Shown: piece by piece, positions 43,413 to 43,925 of the stretch | Numbering within the stretch: the stretch's first letter is position 1 | Layout of the letters: each line of letters begins with the position of its first letter | From: Gammaproteobacteria bacterium | GTDB lineage: Bacteria; Pseudomonadota; Gammaproteobacteria; Steroidobacterales; GCA-2729495 | Length of the DNA stretch: 43,925 nt | Reading direction: 5' to 3' | NCBI GenBank assembly: GCA_019454675.1 | Contig: JACFNV010000010.1 | Coordinates: forward strand, 1 to 43,925 | The notes under the pieces: model-generated | Told to the model about the DNA's origin: nothing | What the model saw: the letters and a program-made list of their open reading frames with translations, nothing else | Database searches by the model: none | Translations under genes and position numbers: made by a program

Positions 43413-43925
43413 TTCGCGTTGTGCCGCTCCCGGCACCGCTTGAGTACCCGTTGGCGTCCATCAGGATCAGTGCCGCCCCCCGAGTTTCCCCAGAATGGCC
43501 TGCCGGCCTGCCCTCGCACTGACCAGCAAGGCGCATACCTCAGCCTGGCTGAGCATACAGGCAAGCGCTGCAGTCGAGTGGCCGCACCAAGTTCCTGCAA
43601 TCCACCGCAGGCAGACCAAGAATTAATCGGCTTCAGGATCACCGGGATAACATCACTGATGGACCAGCGAATCCACTACAGATAAACCCGTTCGGCATGG
43701 TGGCCATGTGGTACTTCTCGAGCATGATGTCGCAGAGGTGTGGCCTCGCGACGACATTACTTTATTTTCTCTGGTATTTCGGCTATCCATTATCTGATAG
43801 CGGCAATTAAACAAATCTAAAGAGCCACGACTGGCTCCAGCATCATATTCGGCACAATCGGCTTCTCTAAGGAACCTCTGAACTACCGGTCATGATCACG
43901 GCGCCGTCAACGCGAATACGCTACC
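43413..43925 (+). other. Region without a supportable gene
   Basis: I see no convincing gene. Base composition falls from GC-rich to AT-rich after about 43690, unlike the core genes before it, which suggests the start of another accessory segment beyond tRNA-Leu. Confidence 0.5.

Noticed and set aside
43639-43761. Minus-strand 40-codon frame (HLCDIMLEKYHMATM ...)
   Set aside because: It has no usable start and overlaps the plus-strand candidate; too short to support.
43697-43810. 37-aa hydrophobic ORF (MVAMWYFSSMM ...) in the AT-rich end
   Set aside because: There is no ribosome binding site or promoter and no recognisable family; it could be chance.
43871-43883. GGAACCTCTGAAC near the window end, like the terminal repeat of some insertion sequences
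   Set aside because: No transposase, target duplication or second end is visible, so an insertion sequence cannot be claimed.

Overview
The window looks like a chromosome segment of a high-GC gammaproteobacterium. The gene orders rpsP-rimM-trmD-rplS, rpsF-rpsR-DUF2232-rplI-dnaB-alr, dapA next to gcvR and bcp, an mlaFEDCB operon and a Rrf2-regulated sufBCDSU-sufT operon together suggest a Xanthomonadales/Nevskiales/Steroidobacterales-type lineage. That placement is inferred from gene content and synteny only.

Layout. Positions 1-2860 are accessory: a gene remnant, a Fic AMP-transferase-type toxin with a small convergent ORF that may be its inhibitor, a broken higA antitoxin gene, and intact parDE and hicAB toxin-antitoxin pairs. 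Positions 2897-3256 hold two tandem 176-bp units, each carrying the last 19 bp of the adjacent tRNA-Ser(GGA) gene (3238-3328) plus a strong terminator hairpin. This arrangement resembles the tyrT/rtT repeats of E. coli and is the most unusual structure seen. From 3401 on the DNA is compact core genome: a 99-aa lipoprotein that looks like BamC cut down to its N-terminal segment, dapA, gcvR, bcp, bepA-mlaA, the convergent mlaFEDCB lipid transport operon, the SUF iron-sulfur operon with its regulator and a likely IscR-type operator, sixA, sppA, a PQQ-type dehydrogenase, a TRAP transporter (dctM, dctQ, dctP and the TatT lipoprotein) abutting rplS, the trmD operon, ffh, a CNNM/CorC protein, radA, a CHASE2 Ser/Thr kinase-PP2C phosphatase-FHA module, alr, dnaB, the rpsF operon, rlmB, rnr and tRNA-Leu(CAG). 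The last 0.5 kb holds no gene I can support.

How the parts work together. BepA, MlaA, MlaFEDCB and the BamC-like lipoprotein all serve outer-membrane assembly or lipid asymmetry. The SUF block is a complete cluster assembly pathway: SufS/SufU sulfur supply, SufBCD scaffold, SufT maturation and a cysteine-ligated regulator. The kinase, phosphatase and FHA genes form a phospho-threonine signalling unit. Many genes overlap by 1 or 4 bases, which indicates tight translational coupling. Non-ATG starts (TTG, GTG) are common, and the high GC content produces many long antisense open frames that I treated as spurious.
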